64,000 nt of DNA from Roridomyces roridus (taxonomy: Eukaryota; Basidiomycota; Agaricomycetes; Agaricales; Mycenaceae), in contig JARKIF010000002.1 of the NCBI GenBank assembly GCA_029378245.1, positions 2,542,001 to 2,606,000 on the forward strand, written 5' to 3'. This document shows, in pieces, positions 32,502 through 45,990 of this stretch (the stretch's first letter is position 1; the number at the start of each line of letters is the position of its first letter). The notes under the pieces are model-generated. The model had not been told where the DNA came from, did no database searches, and worked only from the letters and a program-made list of their open reading frames with translations. A program made the translations under genes and the position numbers.

Positions 32502-35500
32502 TCATCGCTTTTTAGCCCGTGTCTTGCTTGGCGCCACTTTGGGTGGTGGTGCTGGTTTGGTCCTTTTCCCGCGCGAAGAGCTCTCGATAGAGACGTCGTC
32601 GTCGCTGGTGGGCGCTTTGCGTTTTGAACTTGTCTTTCGGGAGGAAGAACCGGTAGTGGAGCTATCTCCATCATCTCCCACCGTAGATATGGAAAGTTTG
32701 TTGATCGACGATTGAGCAGGACTGGGACGACGGGATCCAGATCCATGCGCGGACGAGCGGGAGACAACTGAGGATGCTGGGGAAGTTCTTGGACGCGCTC
32801 CGGGTGCGGCAGTGAGCACACTCGTCTCGCCCCGAGGTCGTGGAACGACGTTGGCGTCAACGAGTGTCGAAACCTCGGGCTCCATCCTAGTCTCCCTCCA
32901 GTCTCGCTTGAACATGGGGTCAGCAGATAATCCGTCTTGGAAGGTGCGGATATTGGCTTCTGTGCGCGCGTCGCCTTGGTCGGCGTGCAGGATTCCGTCT
33001 CCGGTGACACGGGCCGCGAAGAGATCGAGTGATAAGGAACCCGAGTTTTTGACCAGATGTGATACCTTGAGTCGATCTTTCTCTTCGCGGTCCTTCTCCT
33101 CTTCTTTGGGGTCTAAACCAGCCAGGTCTCCCAGGTTTTCGGTCCATTCCCAAGGACGGTTCAAGACCGGTGTGTCATGGACCAACAAGCCCGTCGAGTC
33201 TCGGTGGGACGCCGAAAGGTGGGATACAACCGCCGTGGGCGGTAAATGGCGGAGCAACGTCTGTATTTGGTTTCTGTACTCGCGTGGAAAGTCAAACGGA
33301 ATGTCCGAGGGCATGATCTGCGGCGCGTAACAAAATGGATCAAAGTTGGTCGGCTTGACGTTCAAAGTCAGCTCTGCGGGTTGATCAGAGCTAGCCAGGG
33401 ACAATAGAAAGTGAACTCACCATCCAAGAGGTAATACAAGGTATCAATCAAAAGCGAATACGCTCCAAGGTCTAGTCTTGAACCGCTACCATGGAGCTGA
33501 GAGATGTGAGAACAAGATACGCACAGTGAAAAAATAGACAAACCAGGGCCAGTCGGAGAATGGTTGCGGAGAGATTGACGCTCGATTCTTTGATCTTTGC
33601 TGTCCACACAACAGGAAAACCTAGGTGGAATTGCAATAGACGCGAAAGGGAAATTGTGGCCTGCGAGAGCTCCGTGCCTAGTCTGGACTCGTCGTTGAGA
33701 TTCCGTTCGACCTCGACGAATTTATCATTGAGGACCTGGAAAAATTCGTCTTGAATGGCGGGGTCCAAGGCAGGAAGCTGTGATCCGGCTGCCCGAAGCG
33801 GCTCGGCAACATAGGCGATCACACGGAGCAGTTCGCCAGCCCGCTCAAACCCATCAGTCAACGACTTGGAAGACATGGTCAGATCCCGAAAGATCACAGT
33901 CACACATTTCAGTCCATTGTTGATGAATTTCGCTGCAACCGCGCCCTCGGTCCCGCGAGCCATCTGGGCGACAAAGTACGCCTCTTCAGACGTCATCGAG
34001 TGATGGAAGATCATCAGGATCAGCTTGTCTAGACTGGCTTCGGCGGCGGCAGCGTGTTTCCCTTCACTCGAGAGTGCCCGCCCCATTTGCCGCAGAATGA
34101 ACTGCAACTGAATGGATGTTGCCGCCAGTTTCCACGGACTCAACGGAGAGGTCACGTCGGGCCAGCTCGAAAGTTCGACACAATCATCTACGAGTTGGTC
34201 AGAGTCCAAGCCGTGCTAGATTGAGCTGCGCGTACCATCCAGGGGGTCGGAGAGAAGAACCCGTAATGCACCAACCATGGACTTGTCGCGATTCTCATCC
34301 AGCTCTTCGACGAGCAAGGCCTTCTCAAATGTTTCCCGTATCGCATCCAGATTGCGGAATGCCCCATGGCGAAGGTCATCGTGCTCCGACAATGCCAGCC
34401 GGAGCGAGGCAAGGTCTTTGCGAATATCCGCTGATAGATGTTCATTGCTCTCCAGGGAAACCAGGAGAGGAATGCTGGAGACCAGGTGTGAGAAATGGGG
34501 CTCGCCGTAGACAGCCTGCCGCCGGGTTCGTATACGCTGCAACTCGAGCAGATGTATCGGCATGTTTTGAGACCCACTATCATCCCGAAGTAGCAACTGC
34601 TGGAACAAGGCGTTGACGGCACGCAGCAGGGTTTCGCGACTTTGTCCTTGTTGCACATTGGATGTGGAGGCACCCAGCTGCCAAGCCGGATAAACCAGGC
34701 CCTGCAGGATCGTAGTCGTTTGTAGCGCGCCCTGAACGGACAAATGAAGGAGCACGACAGTCAAGACATCCCATGCGTCTACTTCAAGAGCGGCAATCTC
34801 ATTCTTCCCAGGTCCAAGGAACCAATGCAGGACCTCCTCATCCAGGCCCTTTGGGAGGTGCTCGTCCACATGCCACAGGAATGTGCCATATCTCAAGGCG
34901 CAAATCCTTCGATTGGCAGCATCGGGAGTCATACGAGGAATCTGGCGGAGACTCGCGACCGTGTTGTCCCAAACTTTCCATGCCCAGTCTGAAGACATTC
35001 GATATTTGAGCCACAGGCTGCTTGCCAGAATCGAGGGTGCATCTTCGTTAGGATCTTCGGCCAAAAGTAGGATTTCGGGAAGAACGTCGGGAACAGGTTC
35101 GGGTCGATCTGCATGTGGACGAAGCGTCTGAGCAGTGTCAGTGCAAGAATTTGGGTCGGAATTTCAAAACTTACCACAGTAAAAGCAGAGATATCCGCCA
35201 CCAGCCGTGCACGTGATGCGTCATCTAGATGTCGATTGTCATCGAATTCGACGAGGAGGTTGAGCAGCGATCGGATTTCGCCTCCGCGAGATTTTTTCCA
35301 TCGCTGATGTGCCGAATCAAGGGCGTTGACAATGGTTCCCGTGACGTTCATGCAAGTCCATATGCAAGGGAATCGATGCAATGTGTCAATGACCGCCGTG
35401 AGCAGATCCACGGTTATCGCATGTTGCAATGCACAGAGAATCAACTGCATACAAGATCAGAGCCGGTAGGTTTGAAAAAAAGGGGACACTGACTTCCAGA

Positions 35501-37966
35501 GCTGAATCAAAGCATTTCGTGTGAACCATCAGTTCAATACAAACCGAATACCATGTCACGAGCTGCGGCTGGCTCATGCGACTCTGGTCTCGTGTAACAC
35601 TACACGGAGAATGAGATCATGTAATGCAGAAATGGGTGCCAGCGTCTCTTACTCTGAGATTCGTCTCTGGAGCACGGGTAGAAGCCAGTGGCGAAAGGTT
35701 CGGACTTGCTCGAAACGAGGAGCAGATATCAGGTTCTTGCAGGTATCGAGCAGGTGTGGCATAGAGATGACAGGAGGCGTGCCATCACTTCCATTAAACA
35801 AATCTGGGAGCAACGCGCGGATTTCCTTGCGGATTTCCCGTTCGTGCAAATCCTCCGGCGTTTCTCTGGCCCTCGCTCCATGCAATATGACTTTGCGCTG
35901 ACTGGTTAGAGAGGACGTCGAGTTCCATAAAGGTATGCATCGCAAAAATTCGCGATGACGTGAACCATTTGGCTGAAGGGTTGGTGAGATGCGTCGAGAA
36001 GAAGAGGGACTCGCCCACCTCGGTGTAAGATAGACCACTCTCTCCTCGGGCAACCAAGCGCTGCACGTAACTCGAGTAGGAGAATAGGTCGTCTTTGAGA
36101 AGTTTCCCGAACAGATTGGCGACTGCTCTAAGGTTCTGCGGGTCGCCCGCGATTTCCGATGTCTCCAGCCAATCAAACAATTGGTCCTGCAGGAACTCGT
36201 CCGGACCCGTAAAATCCCTCCTAGTGGCGCGATCCCCAACTTTGACTCGCCAGTTTCTGATGAGGGTTACGGCCGCGAATGGGCGGTGGTCACCGAACTG
36301 CAGTGGCGTGACGCTCCATGTTAACAGCATTTGAAGCTTGTCGATGAAGATCAAGCAATCGTCAAGATGATCTGTAGCGAAGAATACCACGGAAGCCATG
36401 TCTGTTTTGCTGGAAATGGAGTTGAGTAACTGAGGCAAGAAATGAGTTTGCGCTTGCTTTGGTAAATATACCTACTTGGACATCGGAGACTACGGTACGC
36501 AGCCTAGCCGAAACATGGGACGGGAGGTTGGTGAATAGCATGGCCTCGTTCCTTCTTTTTATGTCCAGAAAATTGTCCACTAGCAACTGATGCAGATCGC
36601 GAGAATTCTGGTCAATATGGGGATCCGAGGTGTGGTCCATTAGATTTTCGGTAAGAGCACTTGAAATAAGAGTGGCATGGGCAGACCACATGGCTGGGCT
36701 CACGAACACATCCGGCAGCGAAAGACAGACTCTCTGTAAGATGGATTAGAGAGATGTTTGGCAAAGCTAAAGTGACGAACCTGCAAAATAATCATCAAAA
36801 GTGCCTCAGTGCCAGTGAGAAACTCTTGCGAGGGACTGGAGCGAATCTAAGGCGAGTGTGAGTTGCTTCTAAATGGCAGAAAGTCGCCAAACCTCGGCAA
36901 GCTTGCATAGGCAAGTGTCTATCAAAGGCCGAGCCAATGCACGATTTTTCACGATGCCATCCAGGTACTCGTCCGCTAGCCGCACCATGAAACCCAGCTG
37001 GGCTAGATTTGACGTGCCAATCTGCTGAACTAGCCAGACAAGAAAGGTGCGGCTGTCGACGAGACCTTCGGAATACAAGGGCCGCAGCAGTTCCAGGCTG
37101 AATGGTGTAAGCAAGGATGCACCGTACGTGGAACCATATACCTGTAGCTGAACCGCGAAACCCATCGGTCTCGCCCCTCGACCTCCGCAAGAACGCCCTT
37201 GAAAGTCTGCTTGATGTTCAAGCCGAGCCGCGGTGCGCTCGGTAATTGGATATCAGCCAGCTGTTTTTTGAGATAGCTGGTCACGACGTTGGCCCATTCG
37301 ATGCTGTACTGCGTTGGATTGTACGCCGGTTTGTTGCGTAAGCCGGCCGTTTCGTTGGCCCCGACCACACGCAGAAACCAAACTGCCCTGGGTATGGCCA
37401 CCGTGTTTGTATGGAGGAGATCTAGCAGGTCGTGTCCCTTGTGACCGTGAGGAACGCTTTTGCCCAGCTTGTAAAGGGGTACATCCGGATTAGCCAAGTC
37501 TGCCAGCCACGCCTGGCGCCGTGCATCGGTAAAGGTTGATCTGCCTGGCATACGAAAAGTCGAGGGCCTTGGATTGAGAGAGTGAATATTTGGCAACGAG
37601 TGAAATATGCTGGCCTCACGGAATGGGTCCGATACGGTCTGCCCGCCGTGTAAATACGTCGTTCATAAGCTCCTCAAGCTTAAGAAGGGCGTCTCCGGAG
37701 CGTATATTGGCATGGACAACATCCTTGGCACTGAATTTCTCGGCCTATGACAGAAACCATCGAGATACGTCCACAAGTAGGGAGAAGAGACGTGCCTGAA
37801 CGAACTTGGGCAAGGTAAACCCATTTCGGACGTTCTCGGTGGTCAAAACATCCTCGTCTTCACCAGGCCGTGGCGGGTGGAAGCCAGTGTAGCCGAGGTC
37901 CGCCGACACATGAGATTTTGGGAGCCAAGGTGGCGGCTGGATAGGACTGATATTTGGAGGCTGCAT
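32502..37966 (-). CDS. MED12: Mediator complex subunit 12
   Basis: Large subunit of the Mediator kinase module, activating CDK8/cyclin C in the nucleus. Exons (minus): 37796..37966, 37620..37744, 37142..37567, 36893..37097, 36781..36846, 36476..36733, 36019..36429, 35653..35972, 35494..35599, 35175..35444, 34236..35127, 33544..34187, 33421..33496 and 32502..33373; in frame, 1613 residues. Diagnostic stretches: ENVRNGFTLPKFVQAEKFSA, AWLADLANPDVPLYKLGKSV, HGHKGHDLLDLLHTNTVAIP, AVWFLRVVGANETAGLRNKP and GLNIKQTFKGVLAEVEGRDR. Further on are LVWLVQQIGTSNLAQLGFM and ETPEDLHEREIRKEIRALLP. The C-terminal region is Ser-rich and basic, ending SKTRAKKR. The first intron (37745..37795) is GC-AG. The gene is divergent from Dad2. 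Confidence 0.93.
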
Positions 37967-38094
37967 AGAGTTGAGGTTGAAGGTATCGAGTGATAGATTT
38001 CATTGAAAAGCTGCGAGACAAAATTCACGAGTCCATAGGCTAAGAGCAGAAGGGAACCGAGTTTACGTAACACACGCGCTCCTCTGGATCAACC
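37967..38094. promoter_or_regulatory. Divergent promoter, MED12 / Dad2
   Basis: 128 bp separate the two opposed start codons; no TATA box is evident. Confidence 0.5.
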
Positions 38095-38559
38095 ATGTCG
38101 CGTCAATCTGTGGCTGCGAATCGGCCATCCCAAGCCAACCCAGCCTCCGCTGCCGCTGCCACTGCCAAATTTCTCGAAAAGAAGAAGGAATTCGACGCGG
38201 TCTCTGCCCTAGATAGGGCCACGACCATGTATCTCCAACGGATCGAAGGACTAGGCGAGGACTGTGAGACCATGGCGGACGCGGCAAAAAGTGAGCTGTT
38301 CCCATCCTACTTTCCCTTGCGTATCCAATCCCTCCATCCCAGTCCACGGAGAGGTCCTCGAACAATGGCCTAGAATGTTCCAAATCCTCAACTTGTTTTG
38401 TCAGTTCTCTCCCCTCGGGTCAACCCTAGCTGACCTCCGGCAGTGGCTAATGACGCAGAGGCCACCACTGAGGCCGAGCCTTCCGGACGATCCGAAGGCC
38501 AACAACTCGTCCGCATACCAATCGAGGAACTGCACGATCCCTCCGAAGAGGCAAGATGA
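38095..38559 (+). CDS. DAD2: DASH/Dam1 complex subunit Dad2
   Basis: Outer-kinetochore protein that couples spindle microtubules to chromosomes as part of the fungal DASH ring. Exons 38095..38290, 38343..38399 and 38444..38559 give 122 residues. The family core is clear: KFLEKKKEFDAVSALDRAT, YLQRIEGLGEDCETMADAAK and HGEVLEQWPRMFQILNLF. The tail is acidic and probably disordered. It is a small gene squeezed between MED12 (divergent, 128 bp) and the SCY1-like gene (convergent, stops 54 bp apart). Confidence 0.92.
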
Positions 38560-38613
38560 CAATCTGTATTATCCTGTACTACATGGTATATACCCGAATA
38601 AATTAGCTGTATA

Positions 38614-41600
38614 TCACTGGTTAACGTTGGTCCTTTTCTGCTCCTTCATCTGCGCGATCCGCTGCAATGCATTTCAATAAACCGCAGGGAAGATGGCACA
38701 TGGAATCACCTGTTTGCGTTCTTCCTTGCGACGCGCCATCTCGGCGGCCTTTTCCTCCTTTGACAGCATGGTCGCAGCCTGCGGCGACGGGCTAGAAGGG
38801 GGCTTCTTTGCCGAAGGTTCATCCCAAGTCCCAACAGAGTCCCAGTCGGCAGCAGCGGATGCAGTGAGCGTCGGGACTGGGGAAGGGCGCGCTTGAGGTA
38901 TAATGGCCTTTGGTTGTTGAACAGGCAGTGGCGTACTGCCATTTTCGCCCTGATCCCAAGGATCATCGGCTGGGAAAACGATCAGCTTCGGGCCGAACCA
39001 GTAAAAGAGGGCACTTGCAGAACCCGTTGGACTCTGGTGGTGCGGCAGCTGGCGGAGCGGTCTCGAATGCACCTTGAAATTTCTATTAGCAAAGAGATGG
39101 GAGAAAGATACAACACGCACTCCAATCGTCCTCGTCGGCATTGATATCAATCAAATCATCATTGCCCCAGGGATTGCCGTCGCTCTCGGCAGCTGCCGCC
39201 TCCTCCGCCAGCTGCTCAACTAACGCCGCAGCTGCGACGCTAGCTGGCACTTTGTGCGCACCAAGCTGCATCCCTTTCCCTTTAGGTAGAGAGGGCGTCG
39301 ACAGCCCGCTCCTCACGCCTGCCAAATTAGCCGTCTGAACGTCAAGGGAGTGAGTTGATGCTGAGCCACTCGGTGCCGATGTCGGGCGATCAATAGCAAG
39401 TGCAGATTCTGAAGCCATGGTGCTTTGCATATCTGTTGCAGCAAGCTGGAAGAAAAGTTAGTCAAAGGAGCTACGGCAATGAACGCCAAACGACCTTCTT
39501 CCCCAACGACGAGATGGCCCAACCTGCCAATACACCAGCAGCGCCAGCCGCCGAGTTGACCAACGTTGCCTGGGCCGGCGAAGTGATCCCTAGAGTCTCG
39601 CTTGCTTCGGGCACGGCTGTTTCGGGCTATCTCGATAATGAGCGAAAATCAAGACGCAGGAAGTGAGTTCACCAGTGTCGCTACATGAGTCTCTAGTTTT
39701 TTGACGAACAGTTCAATAGCCTTGAACGCCTGATCTCGCACCAACTTCTCTTTGTCGACCAAAGTGAATGATATGTTTGGGATGACTTTGGTAGCGAGAT
39801 CCTCGGTTTCAAAGCATTCGATGGTGGCCATGAAGGACATCAGACCAGCAACACGAGCATGCACGAAAGAGTCCTTCAAGGCCCGAGAGAAAGCAGGCAC
39901 GAGAACCTTGCGTTTCGTGTTGTAACCCAGCGAAGGACCGAGTCGTCCGATCAGAATACAGGTGTTGGTGCGAATGGATGCTTCCGGGTCGGATTGCATT
40001 TTGGCCAAAAAACGTAGTAGGTCATTATTCAGAATCCGATCAGATAGCTGGGAAGTAAATGAGATGGGTGCAACGGCAAACATTAACCGGAATATGCACA
40101 AGGGGCGCTATAAGGATGACAGATTTCACGGTGGCTTCGCGAATCACAGCGACAGTGTCCGAGAATCCGGTTTGCTGCTTTGCCTTAGTTTGAATGCCAA
40201 CTAAGAGTAGACAGGCGTACCAGATGCGGGAAAACTTTGGTGTCCATTGTCTTCTTGTCGAGCTTCTCGACATACTCTGGGAGATGATCGAGCAAGGCCA
40301 TACGCGTTCCCCGATCCGGGCTAGCAAACAACTTTACTAGCGGGCCCAATATCACGGTGGGGTAATCTTCCGGTGAGACGTTCTTGCCAAAGCGAATGAC
40401 CAGAGGCAAGATCGTAGCCGCAGACGCACCGCCAAACTCGAGTGCTGATACGAGGGAGGGCAGGACGCGGAAGGACGCAAACTCTGGTGGGAAGGAGTTG
40501 GCGGAATCATTCAATGTTCTGTGATAGAATTAACGCGACCCAGCAAAAGTGCTGTTTACTGACCGAAGAAGCATATTCTTCTCGGATTCACTGCTTAGAG
40601 CAAAGTTATCCAGGCCAAGACACACTTTCACCAGGCGATTATTGGCGAAAAAGCCAGTGTCCGCCAATCCAATAGCAAGAAATCCTTTGGCCGTTAATCG
40701 CCCCCTGGGATTAGGATTGAGAAGTTTCTTGAAGGAAGGGAACACGGAATTGGGGATTGAACCGCGTGACGACGGTTGGGGAGGAGGATGAGGAGGTGTT
40801 GCAGTGGCAGGGGGAGGGTGTGTCGGATTGAATACGGCGTGTAAGAGCAAGCCCAAGGCATATGCATCGCCCGCAGCTGGATCATTTCTGAGCTGAAGTC
40901 AGAGGTGGAACAAGGATACGTGGTCTGGTTCCGCACTCCTTTAGTACCGCCCATCCGCCCTTCTTTGTTTCTGGTGAAGCCCAAGCCGCCGCGTCGGGTA
41001 GTTGGCCTCCCAATGTCTGTGAAATGAACTCAGCATGAGAAAAGGTCCATGTCGTGATACCATACGTATAACACAGCGGTCTCCTCTTTTGGATTGCTCA
41101 AGAGCTCGAAGCCACCCAGTTTCCACTCGCCGGACGGAGAGATAAAGATGGAATTGACGCGTATATTTCCGTGTGTGGACGCGCAGGAGTCATTCAAGAA
41201 GGCCAAGGCTACCTGATCCAATTAGTTATATGCTCTTAATAGAGCAGACTGGCACCAACGGAGACGCGATGAAGACCCCATAGAAGCCAATCTTCCCTCT
41301 CTTCAGCACCGCGCGATGTCCATGATTGGAGAACGTCTTGAAGAGGTCGCACACGCTCCGTAACTATGTGGATGGTCGATTCTGTTTCGACAACATCTAC
41401 GAATTTAAGAACATCAGGATGACGGGTTGTTCGCAGCTTGCGCAGAGCGTTCTTGGCGATGGGGATCATGCCTCGGCGCATAGTGCAGTCATATTCAAAG
41501 ACAGAAACGAGACTGCCGTCGTCCTGAGCAGCATAAGTGGATGTAAATGGGAAATGGGGAGGTGCACACCCGCTTCTTGGCATCGTAGAGGGTCCAGACA

Positions 41601-41707
41601 CCGTCGAACGCAGTCACTTTCTGTCCCAAGATGAATGGAAGGGTGAGGCCCGATTTTTGGACCAGCGTCGAGACGGCGGCAGACCCAAGGGTGCGCAGAT
41701 AATCCAT
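38614..41707 (-). CDS. SCY1-like pseudokinase (Cex1/SCYL1 family)
   Basis: Catalytically inactive kinase-fold protein with HEAT repeats; relatives act in tRNA export (Cex1) and COPI traffic (SCYL1). Exons (minus): 41570..41707, 41260..41523, 41066..41212, 40937..41016, 40564..40887, 40221..40518, 40100..40174, 39673..40047, 39495..39626, 39121..39445, 39019..39072, 38710..38969 and 38614..38661 give 839 residues. The kinase-like lobe lacks a normal glycine loop and HRD (HGNIRVNSIFISPSGEWKLG in place of HRDxKxxN). HEAT repeats follow (LVKLFASPDRGTRMALLDHL, FVHARVAGLMSFMATI). A WSAFETAPP/DDPWDQG region and a Lys/Arg-rich coiled-coil tail (KEEKAAEMARRKEERKQ) end the protein. The intron 38970..39018 starts GCAAGT. 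The gene is divergent from MED14. Confidence 0.9.
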
Positions 41708-41804
41708 GGCCAAGAGTGACCGAATGCATCAATCAATCATTTTCTCTCTTGTGATCGACGCCCATCCAAGTCGCCGCTTGCACGTCGATGCGGAGCTTAG
41801 GATA
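41708..41804. promoter_or_regulatory. Divergent promoter, SCY1-like / MED14
   Basis: 97 bp between the opposed start codons at 41707 (-) and 41805 (+). Confidence 0.5.
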
Positions 41805-44800
41805 ATGGAGACGGCAATTTCGTCTGTACCGCAGCTGAACCCCACCAATGGAATACACCTGAACGGCCATGACGATCAACTTGCCCTCGAGGAACTGGAA
41901 CGCGATCTGCCTATTGTGTACGATGGTCAAGTCCCGCTTGGCGAAGTCCTGTCGCGAGTGGCGCAGTCCATCTATGCCGAGCTGTCTGAGCTGGCCGAGA
42001 CGTGCGTTTCTGCGTTTGGCACGAGTAGATTTGAAGCCCACATAATGTTTATAGGATGCCCAACATGTCTGACAGCGCCCGCAAGCGCACACTGGCCGAC
42101 TGGGTCGTCAAAATAAAAAAGCAGGTCGTCAAACTCTACGCCGTCGTCAAATGGTCTCGCGATGCGGCCACAGTGCAGAAATGCATGGTAATACAATATT
42201 GCATTCGCTGGGCCAAAGAAATCCAACACATGAATACAGAATATTACCGCGTTTCTGATGAATCAGAATCAGCAGTTTGAAGAAGCTATTCGCGGTCTTA
42301 ACTATGCGAAGGAAAGCCTGGATCCTGCGCGGTATGCACCGTATTCCATGCCACAACTGCAGTTGTTCAATTCTTGACCAGGCTTCGTAACCATGATCTC
42401 CTCACATCCTTGGATGTTCTTACGACTGGCTCTTATCATGGTCTCCCTACCATGATCAAGGTATGAACCAGACTTGAGTTGTGAGGCCGCCGCGCTCACG
42501 GTGGCACAGAAAATGATCGTTCCTCCAACCCCGTTGACTGACGCCGAAGTGGTTAAAACACTGACGGAAATGGAAGACGTTATACGCTACCGCCTGCGAC
42601 TACACGAAATCATCCCCGTGGAAATGGCTCAACACCGAATCGGTAAGGCACTACCCGTTGCTGTATCTTGCTAATTCTCTTTTTCTTCTTACAGCGGATG
42701 GCCGCGTTTATTTCACAGTTCCAGATCTGTTCGAGGCATCCATGTGCTTGCGAGGCGGATTGCCTGAGGATGGATGGTTTTTCGTGCATGTGGAGTTCTT
42801 CATCACTGTTGGAGGAGATCTAACGGGCATACAAGGTAGCTCCAGCATGTCATCCGCGCTTCTTGCTCATCCTCCCCAGAATTCCCTCGCAGTCCGACGG
42901 GCTTCATGAAACGCCATATCACAGACGAGGCCGACAATCAACTAGCATTCTATCTGCCCCTCCCTCCAGACCATGTGCTTCCTCCCGGTGTGACGCTTCC
43001 TCCTCGACCCCAACTATCGGAGGGTGTGGTCGACGCACCTCTGGTCCGAGTCTTCAATTTTCTTCGCAAGTTTATTCTTTTTCTGGCTCTCCACAAACTT
43101 GACTCGTCGTTAAAGAAATGATGTCCTTGTCTTATCAATTGGAGATTCTGTGGTACCAGGTCCGTTGACCGCAGTTCCTTTTTGGCTCGCCTCATTTCAT
43201 CTTTCAGGCCGAGCGCTTGCGATCACTTGGGGTGGGCGGACTACCTCTCGGTTACGATGAGCGACAATCGAAAGTCGTTCTCCGCGTCGTATTGGCTGTA
43301 AGTCGGCGTACGGTTAAAGTTTGGCTTCCTAATAACTTTGCAGGCGCCCGGCCGTAACGGCAAACACTTTCGGACGCCCCCGCAGTAAATTACCGCTTCT
43401 TGGCGGCACATTGACTATCTCCATCATCGAAGCCAAAGGAAAGCACAATGCTCGTGGACCAGCTAGATCTCCGAAAGCCCATGTGCTCGCCGAACTCCAA
43501 CAACGAGCAAAATTGGGTGCTTCCAGACCTTCTGATGAAGTTGAGGGCCTCAAGTTTGAAGTCGTTTGGGAACCAGCCAAAGGTGCCCTCGGCGCAGTGG
43601 TGACCGCTGAAATCCCAAAGGATTTCTTGGTCATTGTGAGCTCGTTGTTTTCTTACAACGCAGTATACCGACCTTCTCTCAGAACGCAGGGGACCTGAAC
43701 TTTGAATCATTACTGGACAAAGTGTTGAAGAGGCATACACACGAAATACTGGCCATTTTCCAGTATCAACTTCAGCGCAATCAACCGCGCAGCGTCTTCT
43801 CGGGACCCGGGATAGTATCATTGGCTGTAGAAGGTATATTCACTGTTCATGAGAGTTTCAGCTTTTCATTTCGGATAGAACAAGTGGAGGTCCTCCGCGT
43901 CAAGCTTTGCGCTGACGAGGTTGTTTTGATTACCTTGGACTCGCGAACTGGTCGATTCAATCTGCGGGACACTGGCGATCTTACCGCGGTGGAGAAGGGT
44001 CCTCGTTTCAAGACCTTGTCGGACAAAATCAATGAGGATCCTACGGTTTTGTTCAGTCTTTTGATCCGCTTGAGGCTAATCGTGAGTGCTCTGGTCATCG
44101 GATTCATCTTTTCTCAACGCATTTCAGACTATCACGGACCTTGCAGACAAAAAGGCCACCTATCTTGGTCTGCAAAGTTTCAGGCGACGAAACTTTCTAC
44201 CTGATGGTATGGTTTATGTAATGATGGCCGCGATGCCGAGCTCATGATCCCTAGAACTCACCAAGCTTGGGCCTTCCGCTCGCGGTGCTCTGTACATACA
44301 GCTGTCCAACTTCCCCGCGCACTATCTGGTTCTTGTTATCAGCGACGACAACTTTCGTTACGCATTCATTGAGACTCGCGTATTGCCTGGTACAATGTAT
44401 GGCAATCTCGTTATGGACAATCTCAAGTGGCTGGATTTCAAACGCATCCATGGTGGTGATCTGACAATCACGGCACATTCTGATCCCACTTCAGAGGGGC
44501 AGGCTGGGTACATCGACATTCTCGCTTCCTTTCCTTGCGTGTTGACATCTGTGACCAGCTTCCATCTGGAAACTCAAGTGTTACGGGAGCTGTACAGCTA
44601 CTCCTGGTATGCACATCTCTTTCTTTGCCATTCTGGGGGTCTCTGATGTGTGTTTAGTGCCCTTGCTTCCTACATCAACGTCGAGAGGCAATTCAAACTT
44701 CGGGGTATTAAATTCACGTACTTCAATCCGACTCTGGATGAGGCGGCTACGCCCGAGCTGGCGCATATCCAATCGTCTCTGGCACGCTCTGTTCCCGCCC

Positions 44801-45903
44801 TTTGCGTAGAGGCCAAACATATTCTATCCGGCGCGCCTGCTGCCGAGGCTGCTATGCCCAACATTCGTGTCATACCATTGAACTGGTGGTCGGATAAAAG
44901 CGCACAGGTCGTCACCTGTGTCAAGCTGAAATACGTCCAACAACCCATGGGCAGAACGGCCGGCACGAGCTCTGTGATCAGGCCCTCCAAACGGATCATC
45001 TACGATACAACAGAAGCGGTGGTCTCTTTTGTTTCGGAGAATGTCAACACATGTGTCGACGAGTTTCTGGAAGAATGGGCGCGCGTTTCCAAGATGGTTG
45101 TGATTGCTCGCGAAGGCAAGTTTGTGTCTATTTGTCCTCGGCCGGTTGCTTACTTGGTATCTAGTTGGCCAAATGTCAAAAGAGAAAAAGTGGCCGGATA
45201 TTCGGCTACTTTCTTTTGATCTTCAGACAGTCTCGTTTGCGTACGCCTCCGACTACACCGTCTCCATCTCTTGCGAGGACCAATTGTCTACCGGCGGAAA
45301 CTTCGACCTACGCTTCTCGCGTTGTGAACCCAGCGCCGACAGTTTCAATCCTCACGACGATGCAGAGCCTTTCCTGAGGAATATCCTGCGGCACGGGCAA
45401 GGGAGACTAGCTCCGTCTCTGCACCGTCTGGTCACCTTCCTGCGGGAAACGCTCCCCATTGCCGTAGAATTAGAGGAAATCAGGCAGGAGAGTCAGGGCA
45501 CTGTTGACACGTTCGCAAAAGCTGCTGGCTGGTATCGCCTACTCTTCGGGGATTCAAGGTACGTCTATTTACATTTTTCTGGATGCAACTCATCAGTCGA
45601 CTTGCCAGACATGCTCTGGACTTCCGATTAATGACCAAGCAACGGGTGCTCATTCTGGATGGCTCCCATTCCTTGTTCAATACCGGTTCGGTGCAACAAC
45701 CCGAAGACCATCAATTTGGTTTACGACCGATACCGCGGTTTTCAGAAATCGTGCTGGATGTCGCGAAGAAGTCCATTGCTTCTGGGGTGGCAGCGCCGGG
45801 GAAGATTGCCCCCATCCAGACGGGTCTACTTTGCCAGACTGAGATTGTTCGGACTTTGGGCCGTGCTGTGTATACAGCGGTTGCTAGTGCTTTGAAGAGC
45901 TGA
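41805..45903 (+). CDS. MED14: Mediator complex subunit 14 (Rgr1), one apparent frame break
   Basis: Backbone subunit linking Mediator head, middle and tail. Exons: 41805..42001, 42055..42187, 42240..42331, 42382..42460, 42510..42642, 42695..42835, 42880..43065, 43116..43159, 43208..43297, 43344..43635, 43683..43833, 43879..44081, 44128..44206, 44255..44507, 44559..44606, 44658..45115, 45165..45558 and 45609..45903. About 1,110 residues are expected. Signature stretches: RVAQSIYAELSELAE, RKRTLADWVVKIKKQVVKLY, MIVPPTPLTDAEVVKTLTEM, IRYRLRLHEIIPVEM, DGRVYFTVPDLFEASMCLRG and MMSLSYQLEILWYQAERLRS. Exon 9 has GGGG near 43230 where three G would keep the frame into GWADYLSVTMSDNRKS; all downstream exons agree with that frame. 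Introns 43066..43115 and 45116..45164 are GC-AG with GCAAGT donors. Confidence 0.9.
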
Positions 45904-45990
45904 TCGGATAGTTTTGCATTTCTGCTTTTACATTATATTTGTCGCATATGTATTGATACAACATGAGTGCTCTAGTCCGTGTGTCCGTGG

